Part shown: positions 52,776-61,400 of the stretch, in pieces | Layout of the letters: each line of letters begins with the position of its first letter | Numbering within the stretch: the first letter of the stretch is position 1 | NCBI GenBank assembly: GCA_963780795.1 | Contig: CAWADH010000006.1 | Location: 248,001 to 312,000, forward strand | Direction: 5' to 3' | Source: DATJGR01 sp963780795 | GTDB taxonomy: Bacteria; Pseudomonadota; Gammaproteobacteria; Pseudomonadales; Azotimanducaceae | Length of the DNA stretch: 64,000 nucleotides | Translations under genes and position numbers: made by a program | The notes under the pieces: model-generated | Told to the model about the DNA's origin: nothing | The model's input: the letters and a program-made list of their open reading frames with translations, nothing else | Databases searched by the model: none

Positions 52776-53185
52776 TCGGGCTTCTTCAAACTTCCGAGAT
52801 AGGTCTCGGCGATCAGGCGAGCGGCAATCGCGTGCTGTGCGTCGAGATCGCGCGACAGTCCCCGTGCTTCGAAGCTCGTCAAGCGCTCGTCCACGAGTTC
52901 AACATCGAGGTGATAGCGCGCGCCGAGGCGCGTGGCGAAGCGTTTCGCGCGCTTGGCCATTTCGCTCAAGGTGTCGTCCATGTTGAGCGGAAGCCCTACC
53001 AGCAGCACGTCGGGCCGCCATTCGTTGACGAGCGCATCGAGCGCATTCCAATCCGGTATGCCATCGCGAGCTCGCACCGTGCCGAGTTCGCTCGCGGTGT
53101 GAGTGACGGCCTGGCCGGTCGCCACACCGATGTTGCGCAATCCGAAATCGAAGGCGAGTACGGTCGACGGACGCGTTACGGTCAC
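52772..53185 (-). CDS. ruvX: Holliday junction resolvase-like YqgF/RuvX
   Basis: A 137-residue RNase H-fold protein involved in 16S rRNA 5' maturation and possibly junction resolution. The first motif is AFDFGLRNIGVATG, in the D-x-G-x-R-x-G-x-A pattern. Catalytic acids follow in LLVGLPLNMDDTLSEMAKRA and VELVDERLTSFEA, with a C-terminal DAQHAIAARLIAETYL. The GTG start overlaps the yqgE stop by four bases. The frame is open further upstream, but that part is yqgE in another frame. Confidence 0.94.
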   Translation of the reverse strand: MTVTRPSTVLAFDFGLRNIGVATGQAVTHTASELGTVRARDGIPDWNALDALVNEWRPDVLLVGLPLNMDDTLSEMAKRAKRFATRLGARYHLDVELVDERLTSFEARGLSRDLDAQHAIAARLIAETYLGSLKKPD

Positions 53186-53739
53186 GCGTGTCCGGCTTGG
53201 TTGGCGATCAGGCGGAAGTCGATCCCGAGTGACGCTGCGGCTCGGTTGACCCGTTGGTCGAACGGCACGTCGAACAGGATGTTCGCGTCGGCCGGGCAGC
53301 TGAGCCAGGTGTTCTCGAGCATTTCGTTCTCGAGTTGGCCGCTGCCCCAGCCCGCGTAACCGAGCGCCACCAGGTATCGCTTCGGACCATTGCCGCCGCC
53401 GATCGCTTCGAGCGTCTGTCGCGCGGTGCTCAGCATCAATCCGTTGCCAAGCGAAAGGCTCGCGTCGTAGTGCACGTCGTCGCTGTGGAGGATGAAACCG
53501 CGCTCGGTCTTCACCGGACCGCCTTCCATCACGGGTTGCTCGCCCGCCACCGTGCCGCTGATGCCGAGCTGTTCGAGCAGTTCGGCGACGGTGAGCTTCA
53601 TCGGACGATTCACCATGAAGCCCATCGCGCCCTCTTCGTTGTGCTCGCACACGTACGTGATCGTGTTGCTGAAGTAGTCGGCGCGCTGGCTCGGCATCGC
53701 GAGCAGGAAATGGTGCTTCAGACAGGTATCGAGTGCCAT
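53182..53739 (-). CDS. yqgE: UPF0301 protein YqgE (AlgH)
   Basis: A 185-residue member of the YqgE/AlgH family. Conserved segments: LKHHFLLAMPSQRADYFSNT near residues 7-26, AMGFMVNRPMKLTVAELLEQ near 38-57, and ALGYAGWGSGQLENEMLENT near 123-142. The molecular role is unknown; AlgH was linked to alginate regulation in Pseudomonas. The start ATG 53739 is preferred to longer in-frame options because it begins the conserved region. Always next to ruvX in gammaproteobacteria. Confidence 0.94.
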   Translation of the reverse strand: MALDTCLKHHFLLAMPSQRADYFSNTITYVCEHNEEGAMGFMVNRPMKLTVAELLEQLGISGTVAGEQPVMEGGPVKTERGFILHSDDVHYDASLSLGNGLMLSTARQTLEAIGGGNGPKRYLVALGYAGWGSGQLENEMLENTWLSCPADANILFDVPFDQRVNRAAASLGIDFRLIANQAGHA

Positions 53740-53773
53740 GGCGCGGGGATGATAACAGGTGCCAGGACGTGCT

Positions 53774-54631
53774 CTAGGATGACGAATAGTGGTTCTTTCG
53801 GAATTGCCAAGTACGGATGATTTCGAGCACGTCGGTGGATTGCCGCATTTCCTCCGGAAACGGCGCGAATGGTGCAGCCTGACGAACGATCCGGATCGCG
53901 GCATCGTCCAGCACCTTGAAGCCGGACGAGTCGAGGATGCGTACGTCCTTCAGTCCGCCGTCGGGCGTGATCGACACCATCAGCCGCAGGCTGCCGTACA
54001 ACTGGTCGCGGCGCGCCTCTTCCGGGTAGTTCAGGTTGCCGACCGTCTCGACCTTGCGACGCCACGACTGAAGATAGTAGGCATCGACGGCGGCGCGAGC
54101 CGACACGCTCGTCAGCCGGCGCACCCGCGGCGACTTCGCTTCGCTGTTGGCCTCCGTGTCCACCCGCGCTTCGAGGCTCGCGATTTCCTGGCTGAGGTCC
54201 ATCAGCCGCCGCTGATCCGACGGCGTGAGGCGCGGTTCCACCGCCTCCTGCGGCGATTCGATCGGCGCCTGCTCGTCGCGGGCCGACGAGGTGGTCAGAG
54301 TCGCGCGGGCGGCGACGCGCTCTTCCTGCGGCGTCGGCTCTGAAGCGACCTGCTGAATGGCGCTGTCGTGGAAGTCGGCGGCTTCGGTGGTGGTCGTCTC
54401 GCGCGCCTCGGCCGCATCGCCGCTGCCGAGCTGGTTCGACTGAGCGAGGAAGTCGGCTTTGTCGGGCGCGACCCGGTCGTCGTGTTGAGCGAGGGTAACC
54501 TCGATCGTAGGCGACCGTTCGTGGTCGACGTGCCACGCGAATCCGACGCCGAGGATCAGCGCCGCATGCAGGGAAGCCGCGAGAAATACGGTGAACGACA
54601 ACCGGTCCCTCGGCGTAATGACCGCATCCAT
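53774..54631 (-). CDS. tonB: TonB-family energy transducer near pil genes (TonB3-like)
   Basis: About 285 residues with one N-terminal membrane helix (LSFTVFLAASLHAALILGVG, about 11-33), a Glu/Ala/Pro-poor but charged periplasmic linker, and a C-terminal TonB domain (GNLNYPEEARRDQLYGSLRL then VSITPDGGLKDVRILDSSG). No exbB/exbD is nearby. In Pseudomonas the gene at this place (between gshB and yqgE, next to pilG) is tonB3, reported as needed for twitching motility. That role here is inferred from position. Start at ATG 54631, 22 bases after the gshB stop. Confidence 0.85.
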   Translation of the reverse strand: MDAVITPRDRLSFTVFLAASLHAALILGVGFAWHVDHERSPTIEVTLAQHDDRVAPDKADFLAQSNQLGSGDAAEARETTTTEAADFHDSAIQQVASEPTPQEERVAARATLTTSSARDEQAPIESPQEAVEPRLTPSDQRRLMDLSQEIASLEARVDTEANSEAKSPRVRRLTSVSARAAVDAYYLQSWRRKVETVGNLNYPEEARRDQLYGSLRLMVSITPDGGLKDVRILDSSGFKVLDDAAIRIVRQAAPFAPFPEEMRQSTDVLEIIRTWQFRKNHYSSS

Positions 54632-54653
54632 GTTCTGTCTTCTCGAGTCGCCT

Positions 54654-55652
54654 TCAGCGGCCGGAGCGGCGCGCCCTCTCGTTGAGTTTTGCATCGATGC
54701 AATCAATGAGTTTAGCGGCAATGTCGAGCCCGAACTGTGCATCCAGTTCGCGAATGCAGGTGGGACACGTGACGTTCACTTCGGTGAGATAGTCACCGAT
54801 GACGTCGATTCCTACGAAATACAGACCCCGTCGCACCAGTTCCGGCCCGACCTGCTCGGCGATCCATCGATCGCGTTTAGTCAACGGACGACCCTCGCCG
54901 GTTCCGCCGGCCGCAAGATTTCCTCGCGCCTCACCGGCCTTCGGGATGCGCGCCAGTGCGTACGGAATCGGTTCGCCGTTTACGATCAGGATGCGTTTGT
55001 CGCCGTCCTTGATCTCGGGCAGGAACACCTGCGCCATGATCTGCTGCGTGCCGTGATTCGTCAGCGTTTCGATCACCACCGACAAATTCGGGTCGCCTTC
55101 CATCAACCGGAAGATGTTCGCGCCGCCCATGCCGTCGAGCGGCTTGAGCACGATGTGCTTGTGCTTCGCCTGGAATTCCCGAATGACGTCGGCGCGCCGC
55201 GTGACCACCAGTGGCGGACCGCACTGTGGAAACGCGGTCGCGAAGAACTTTTCGTTGCAGTCGCGCAGACTGGCCGGGCGATTCACCACCAGCACGCCGT
55301 CATTTTCGGCGCGCTCCAGCAGGTAGGTGGTGTAGATGTACTCGATGTCGAACGGCGGATCCTTGCGCATGAAGATGACGTCACAGTCGCGCAGCGGCTC
55401 GGCGACTTCCTCCCCGAGGCAGTACCAGTCTGGATAGGCCGCGGCCGGGTCCAGTCGTTCGGCGAACGCGGCGCTGAGCGAAAACGTCCGAAGGAATCCC
55501 CAGGGCTGTTCGTCGCGATAGAAAAGATCGCCCTGCTGCACGCAGCGAACGTCCCAGCCGCGGCGCTGGGCGGCGCGGATCATCGCCAGGGTGCTATCTT
55601 TCTTGAGATTGATTCCGTCGATGGGATCGATGACGAAGACAGCTTTGCGCAT
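54654..55652 (-). CDS. gshB: Glutathione synthetase
   Basis: GshB joins gamma-glutamylcysteine and glycine with ATP. The 332-residue ATP-grasp enzyme has VIDPIDGINLKKDST near residues 7-21, FMRKDPPFDIEYIY near 94-107, VLKPLDGMGGANIFR near 170-184, and the C-terminal TEVNVTCPTCIRELD near 292-306. Slightly longer than the 316-residue enterobacterial enzyme. First gene of gshB-tonB-yqgE-ruvX. An 18-base palindrome lies 32 bases upstream of its start. Confidence 0.96.
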   Translation of the reverse strand: MRKAVFVIDPIDGINLKKDSTLAMIRAAQRRGWDVRCVQQGDLFYRDEQPWGFLRTFSLSAAFAERLDPAAAYPDWYCLGEEVAEPLRDCDVIFMRKDPPFDIEYIYTTYLLERAENDGVLVVNRPASLRDCNEKFFATAFPQCGPPLVVTRRADVIREFQAKHKHIVLKPLDGMGGANIFRLMEGDPNLSVVIETLTNHGTQQIMAQVFLPEIKDGDKRILIVNGEPIPYALARIPKAGEARGNLAAGGTGEGRPLTKRDRWIAEQVGPELVRRGLYFVGIDVIGDYLTEVNVTCPTCIRELDAQFGLDIAAKLIDCIDAKLNERARRSGR

Positions 55653-55684
55653 CGGACTACGGGGCTCGCGTGACGGCTGTCAAA

Positions 55685-55702
55685 AGTACCCACATGGGTA
55701 CT
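55685..55702. promoter_or_regulatory. Perfect 18-base palindrome between gshB and pilG
   Basis: AGTACCCA-CA-TGGGTACT: eight-base arms that are exact reverse complements around a two-base centre. It lies 32 bases upstream of the gshB start, in its 5' region, and 166 bases upstream of pilG. Its size and symmetry suit a dimeric repressor operator, but I recognise no regulator. The rest of the 215-base gap holds a second small hairpin (GCCGGG-CAT-CCCGGC, 55795-55809) and weak promoter-like TTTACA (55733) and TATAGA (55749) with poor spacing. Confidence 0.5.
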
Positions 55703-55867
55703 GGCGAGCAAGCAGAATGAGACAGAATTCCCTTTACAGTCGGCGACTTATAGATCGACCCCAGAAATCGTGTTACAACGCGGATGTTCTGTTGGCCGGG
55801 CATCCCGGCGCAGTCATTCAGACACCTGAAATGGTGCCCGTAAGCGGGTTACAGCAAGGACCGTACC

Positions 55868-56248
55868 ATGGAAGAGGAACTTCGGGGCGTCAAGGTGTTG
55901 GTCATTGACGATAGCAAGACCATTCGACGCAGCGCGGAGAACCTGTTGTCGAAAGCCGGATGCGACGTGATCACTGCGACAGACGGATTCGACGCGCTCG
56001 CCAAGATCGCCGATACACATCCCGAGATCATCTTCGTCGACATCATGATGCCGCGCCTCGACGGCTATCAGACCTGCGCGCTGATCAAGAACAACAGCGA
56101 GTTCAGGTCGACGCCGGTGGTGATGCTGTCGAGCAAAGACGGTCTGTTCGACAAGGCGAAGGGCCGCATCGTCGGCTCGGATCGATACATCACGAAGCCG
56201 TTCAGCAAAGAAGAGCTCCTCGGCACCATCCGGACGTTGGTGAGCTAG
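55868..56248 (+). CDS. pilG: Type IV pilus response regulator PilG
   Basis: PilG is a single-domain CheY-like receiver of the Pil-Chp chemosensory system that promotes pilus extension. The 126-residue protein has the acidic pair in VLVIDDSKTIRRSAENLL (about 10-27), the phospho-acceptor Asp in FVDIMMPRLDGYQ near 58, Ser/Thr in MLSSKDG near 88, and Lys in ITKPFSKEELL near 110. The ATG at 55868 is preceded by AAGGA (55857-55861). First gene of pilG-pilH-pilI-pilJ-chpA. Confidence 0.95.
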   Translation: MEEELRGVKVLVIDDSKTIRRSAENLLSKAGCDVITATDGFDALAKIADTHPEIIFVDIMMPRLDGYQTCALIKNNSEFRSTPVVMLSSKDGLFDKAKGRIVGSDRYITKPFSKEELLGTIRTLVS

Positions 56249-56273
56249 GCAACGGATTCGAGGCAGCGACGAA

Positions 56274-56642
56274 ATGGCTCGTATTCTTGTAGTCGACGAC
56301 TCACCCACGGAAACCCATCAGTTCGTCAACGTGTTGGCGAAGCATGGTCATCAGGTGCTGACGGCGGCGTCGGGCACCGACGGCATCGATCTTGCCAACG
56401 AAGAATTGCCGGACGTCATCCTCATGGATGTCGTCATGCCGGGCATCAACGGCTTTCAGGCCACGCGTCAGCTGACGCGCGACAACCAGACCCGCCACAT
56501 CCCGGTGATCATCATTTCATCGAAAGACCAGGACACCGACCGCGTCTGGGGCGAACGCCAGGGCGCCTCGGGCTATCTGACGAAGCCGGTCGACGAGAAG
56601 ACGTTGATCTCCGCGGTCAACGGCGTGCTGGAAGACGACTAG
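56274..56642 (+). CDS. pilH: Type IV pilus response regulator PilH
   Basis: PilH is the second CheY-like receiver of the system and is thought to act as phosphate sink or in pilus retraction. The 122-residue protein has RILVVDDSPTETHQFVNVL at the N-terminus, the phospho-acceptor Asp in ILMDVVMPGING near 52, SSKDQDTDRVWGERQGASGY near 82-101 and LTKPVDEKTL near 103-112. It follows pilG by 25 bases and precedes pilI by nine. Confidence 0.95.
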   Translation: MARILVVDDSPTETHQFVNVLAKHGHQVLTAASGTDGIDLANEELPDVILMDVVMPGINGFQATRQLTRDNQTRHIPVIIISSKDQDTDRVWGERQGASGYLTKPVDEKTLISAVNGVLEDD

Positions 56643-56651
56643 GTCAGGGCG

Positions 56652-57188
56652 ATGGCAGCGAGTCAGGTACTGCAGATTCTGCGCGACATCGAGGCGGATA
56701 CGTTTCGAAACGCAGCGCCATTGCCGCACAAACGCGACACGCGTCCGGAGTGGCAGGGCATCGGTTTTCAGCTCGGCGGCGTGCGGCTCGTTTCGCCGCT
56801 GGGTGAGGTCAACGAGATTCTGAAGCTGCCGCGCGTGACGGCGTTGCCGCGTGTGCGCGACTGGATTGCCGGCGTCGCAAACGTGCGCGGGCGGCTGATT
56901 CCGGTGGTCGACATGCATCGTTATTTCGGTGTCACCGCGACCGTGCAACGGTTGCAGTGGCGGTTGCTGATCGTCGACGGCGACGGGATCAGTGTGGGTC
57001 TCATCGTCGAGCAGTCGCTCGGCATGCAGCATTTCCAGGAAGACAGCTTCGAAAGCGGTCAGCCTGAAGGTCTCGACGCAATTCACCCCTTCATCAAGGG
57101 CGCATATCGACACGGTGGCCGAGTGTTCTATGTGGTGAGTCTGGCGGCACTCGTTCGGGATGAACGGTTTTTAAACGTAGCGGAATAA
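56652..57188 (+). CDS. pilI: CheW-like adaptor PilI
   Basis: PilI links the receptor PilJ to the kinase ChpA. The 178-residue protein is one CheW domain: GFQLGGVRLVSPLGEVNEIL-type start near 39-57, VTALPRVRDWIAGVANVRGR near 61-80, LIPVVDMHRYFGV near 81-93, and FIKGAYRHGGRVFYVVSLAA near 147-166. (The visible start reads IGFQLGGVRLVSPLGEVNE.) Normal length. Followed after 11 bases by pilJ. Confidence 0.94.
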   Translation: MAASQVLQILRDIEADTFRNAAPLPHKRDTRPEWQGIGFQLGGVRLVSPLGEVNEILKLPRVTALPRVRDWIAGVANVRGRLIPVVDMHRYFGVTATVQRLQWRLLIVDGDGISVGLIVEQSLGMQHFQEDSFESGQPEGLDAIHPFIKGAYRHGGRVFYVVSLAALVRDERFLNVAE

Positions 57189-57199
57189 CGGAAAGGGAT

Positions 57200-58435
57200 A
57201 TGAAGACGAACAAGGTTTCGGCGAGTCCGCTGTTGAGCGCGCTCATCGTCCTGCTGACGGTGACGCTGGGTGCGATGGGTTTCGTGATCATCACGGACGA
57301 CCGCTCCGTAATGGGCAACTACCCCCTCTTGCTGGCCGTTGGTGGCATCGTGCTGGTGGCGGTGATCGCGATGCTGCTGTTGCGCGATGCGCGACGCAAG
57401 CTCACCGAGCAGGCCGAACAGAACGAGCGCAACCAGGCCGCCATTCTGCAGCTGCTCGACGAACTGGCCGACCTGGCCGAGGGCGACCTGACCGTTCATG
57501 CGTCGGTAACAGAGAACTTCACCGGCGCCATCGCCGACTCGATCAACTTCGCCATCGACCAGATGCGCGGACTGGTATCGAACATCAACCGTGTATCTGT
57601 GCGCGTTGCGCGCGCCGCGGAAGAAACGCAGCAGACCGCGCGCAGCCTCGCGAATGCCTCGGAAAACCAGGCACGCGAAATCACGGCGGCTTCGACCGCG
57701 ATCAACGAAATGGCGGTATCGATCGACCACGTGTCGTCGAACGCCGCGGAATCGGCAGCCGTCGCAGAGCGCGCAGTTGCGATCGCCAACAAGGGCGCTG
57801 ATGTGGTGCAGGCGACGATCGGCGGGATGGACACCATCCGCGGTCAGATTCAGGAAACCTCGAAGCGGATCAAACGCCTCGGTGAATCGAGCCAGGAGAT
57901 CGGCGACATCGTTTCGCTGATCAACGACATTGCGGATCAGACGAACATCCTGTCGCTGAACGCGGCGATTCAGGCGTCGATGGCGGGCGATGCGGGTCGC
58001 GGCTTCGCCGTGGTTGCAGACGAAGTCCAGCGTCTCGCCGAGCGTTCATCCGCAGCAACGAAACAGATCGCGGCGCTCGTCAAAACGATTCAGACCGATA
58101 CCAACGAAGCGGTCATCTCGATGGAACAGACGACGACGGAAGTCGTCAGCGGCGCCAAGCGTGCACAAGACGCAGGAGTAGCTCTCGAAGAAATCGAGAG
58201 CGTATCGACCTCGCTCGCCGAGCTAATTCAGAACATCAGTAACGCCGCGCGCCAACAGGCCGCCTCGGCGGGGCACGTCTCGAACACCATGGGCGTCATC
58301 CAGGAAATCACGTCGCAGACCGCGAATGGCACGGAAGCGACGGCGAAATCGGTCGGTGCGCTGGCAGAGATGGCGAACGAGATGCGCGTGTCGGTGGAGT
58401 TCTTCAAGCTGCCCGGCGATTCGAAGTCTCGTTGA
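57200..58435 (+). CDS. pilJ: Pilus chemoreceptor PilJ, short form without periplasmic domain
   Basis: A 411-residue methyl-accepting chemotaxis-type receptor. Two membrane helices (about residues 10-30 and 41-61) are separated by only about ten residues, so the roughly 250-residue periplasmic PilJ domain of the Pseudomonas protein (about 680 residues) is absent. A HAMP-like region (LADLAEGDLTVHASVTENFT) and the signalling domain follow, with the receptor hairpin tip INDIADQTNILSLNAAIQAS, then MAGDAGRGFAVVADEVQRLA near 255-274. Those tip residues are of the PilJ type. Location between pilI and chpA confirms identity. It may sense through the membrane, through partners, or from the cytoplasm. 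Confidence 0.92.
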   Translation: MKTNKVSASPLLSALIVLLTVTLGAMGFVIITDDRSVMGNYPLLLAVGGIVLVAVIAMLLLRDARRKLTEQAEQNERNQAAILQLLDELADLAEGDLTVHASVTENFTGAIADSINFAIDQMRGLVSNINRVSVRVARAAEETQQTARSLANASENQAREITAASTAINEMAVSIDHVSSNAAESAAVAERAVAIANKGADVVQATIGGMDTIRGQIQETSKRIKRLGESSQEIGDIVSLINDIADQTNILSLNAAIQASMAGDAGRGFAVVADEVQRLAERSSAATKQIAALVKTIQTDTNEAVISMEQTTTEVVSGAKRAQDAGVALEEIESVSTSLAELIQNISNAARQQAASAGHVSNTMGVIQEITSQTANGTEATAKSVGALAEMANEMRVSVEFFKLPGDSKSR

Positions 58436-58494
58436 ACGACAACGTATGGACGGACGCAGCGGCCCGCCGCTGAACGCCCGGACTGGATAGGCGA

Positions 58495-61400
58495 ATGACC
58501 GAGAGCCGAGAACATTTCGCGCTGGATTGGATCAAGCGCGAGATCGACGAAACGCTGAAGGCGGCGCGCCAGGCGCTCGAAGCCTATGCGGAGTCGGATC
58601 GCGACGAAACGAAGATGCGCGCCTGCCTGACGTATCTGCATCAGGTGCACGGCACGCTGCTGATGTTGGAGCTCACCGGCGTCACGGTGCTCACCGACGA
58701 AATGGAGCAGCTCGCGCAGGCGCTGCTTGCGGGTTCGATCTCGAACGTCGACGACGCGCAGCAACTGCTAATGCAGGGCATTCTGCAACTGCCGGCGTTC
58801 CTCGAAGAGATCCAGAAGGGCTTTCCCGATTCGCGTCGGGCGGTGCTGCCGCTCGCCAACGATTTGCGTGGGGCGCGCGGCGTCGAGCGATTCCCCGATC
58901 CGGGCGCGCGGTCCGGCGTCGTGCTGCACGGCACCGCCAGCAACGAAACGCTGAAGCGCTTCGACGAGATCGACGGCATCGAGAAAGTACGGCGGATTCG
59001 TGCCGCGTATCAGCAGGTGCTGTTGTCGGTTCTGAAAGGCGAGGATTCGCGCAAGGCGCTCGCAACGCTGTCGAAGGTGGCGGTCGGACTCGAGCGAATC
59101 TGCGAGCGGACGCCGTACACGGCGTTGTGGCGCGCCTTCTCGGCGTTCGTCTCTGCACTTTCGAGCAGCGGCGCGGCGTTGACTGGCGACGTGGTGCGGT
59201 TGCTCCGGCGCGTCGATGCGGAGATCAAAGCCCTCGCCCAACACGGCGCGCAAGCGCTGACGCAGCCGCTGTCGCTCGAGCTGGTGAAGCAGCTGGTCGA
59301 TGCGGCGCGCGAGCACGGCAACGACAGCCCCGACATCAAGCAGCTGAGCGAGACGATCGAGCAGGAGCCACCGGAAGAGCGGCTGGCGATTTCGAAGCGC
59401 GAAGCGATCCACACCGCGGCCGCGGCGTTGCGCGAAGAACTCGCCGGTGTGAAAGACGCGCTCGATCTGTTCGTGCGCGGCGATTCGCGCTCTGCCGATA
59501 CGTTGATGCAGCTCGCAGCGCCCCTCAAACAAATTGGCAGCACGCTGTCGATTCTCGGCTTCGAGAGTTCGCGCGCAGTGATCGCCGATCAGGTCGAGGC
59601 GATTCATACTGCAGTGAGCGCCGGTTCGTTCGACGACGTGCTGCTGCTCGGCGTCGCATCCGCGCTGCTGCAGGTCGACGAGAACCTCGCAAGCATCGCA
59701 CAGCAACGCAGCGGTCTGAGCGGTACGTCCGAGGCATCGGGTCTGATCAACGATGCGCAGGTTGCGGTGCTCGGCGAGGCACGAACCGGGATCGAGCAGG
59801 TCAAGCAGGCCGTGGTCGATTACGTGTCGGCGCAATGGGATACGAATCGGCTGGCCGACGTACCGGCACTGCTGGCCGCTGTGAAGGGCGCGCTCGCGAT
59901 GGTGCCGCTCACTGTCGCGGCGGAACAACTCGGCCGATGCGGTCTTTATGTCAGCAACGAACTCGTCGCCGGCAACACGCCCGACTGGACGGCGCTCGAC
60001 GCATTTGCCGACGCGATCAGCGGCATCGACTACTACCTCGAACGCCTCTGCGAAGACGCGGCGCATCCGGGCGATGAAATCCTCAGCGTCGTCGAACGCA
60101 GCCTGACGCAACTGGGATACGGTCTGGGCAGCGAACGGGCGATGCGCCCGGCCGCACCGGTGGTGAATCTCACGCCGGCGCCGCCGGCACCGGTTGCGAC
60201 ACCGGTCGAAGAGGAAGAGGAAATCGTCGTCGACGACGTGGCGCCTGAGCCTGTGCAGGAAGAAGAGATCGTCGACGAGTTGCCGGAACAGGCGCCCGAA
60301 CCGGTTGCGGCGCAGACGTCCCGGTCGGAGGTCGAGGAAGCCGCGATGCGCGCGCCGAGCCCGGCCGCCAAGCGCGCCGCGCCGACCGCCGAGTTCGACC
60401 TGGTGATGGAGGATCCGGACGAAGCATCCACGGGTGCCGTGAGCATCGAAGAACTCGACGATGAAGCGTTCGACCTGAACAAGGCATTGTTCGGCGACGC
60501 ACCGGAAACGATCGAGCCCGAAGCGCCGGTCGAGCCGCCGAAGCGCGTCGAAGTCGCCGCGCAACCGCCACCGCGTCAAGCGCCACCGCGTCAAGCGCCA
60601 CCGCGTCAAGCGCCACCGCGTGAAGCGCCGCCGCGACAAGCGCCACCGCGACAAGCACTGCCGCCGCAAGCGCCACCGCGTCAATCGGCGCCCCGTGCGC
60701 CCGTCGCACTGCAAGTGGCCGATGCGGCGTCCGACATCGACGACGACATCCTCGAGATCTTCGTCGAGGAAGTCGGCGAAGTGCTGGAGCGTGTCGACCA
60801 GTGGTTGCCGCAATGGTCGGCGGAGTTCTCGAACGAAGAAGCGCTCACCGAAGTTCGCCGCGCATTCCACACGCTGAAAGGCAGCGGTCGAATCGTCGGC
60901 GCGAACGTCATCGGAGAGATGGCGTGGTCGATCGAGAACATGCTGAACCGGGTCATGGACGGCACGGTAGAGCCGAATCAGCAGATCGCCGCGGTCACGC
61001 GCGAAGCGCGCATGGCGGTGCCGACGTTGTGTCAGGCATTCGAAAGCCGCCGCCCTGTGGCCGACGGTCAGATCGCGACGATAATGGAAAAGGCCGACGT
61101 GCTCGCGTCGGGCGGTCGCCTGGAAGAGTTCGCCGACGAAACGCCTGTCGACTCGACGGTGGTGCCGATCCGCAGTGCCGCGCCGGTGGAAGAAATCAGC
61201 GTAGACGAGTTGCCGCAGGACGATCTGGCTGAGCTGTCCACGGCGGCGGGCACCGAAGACGCCGAAACCTTCGCGCTGTTCGAGCAGGAGGCGGCGCTCC
61301 ATCTTCAGGTGCTCGAAGAACGGTTCATAAACGCCGACGTAATCGGTGCCGACGCGCTGACGGACGACGCAATTCGCGCGTTGCACACGTTGCGCGGCAG

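Noticed and set aside
58527..60077. Long open frame of about 516 codons on the plus strand inside chpA
   Set aside because: It is an Arg/Ala/Gly-rich shadow frame; the frame starting at 58495 shows clear ChpA domains.
58768..61386. An 872-codon open frame on the minus strand opposite chpA
   Set aside because: Composition is Arg/His/Leu-rich with the antisense image of the chpA repeat, and it has no recognisable domain; a by-product of high GC.
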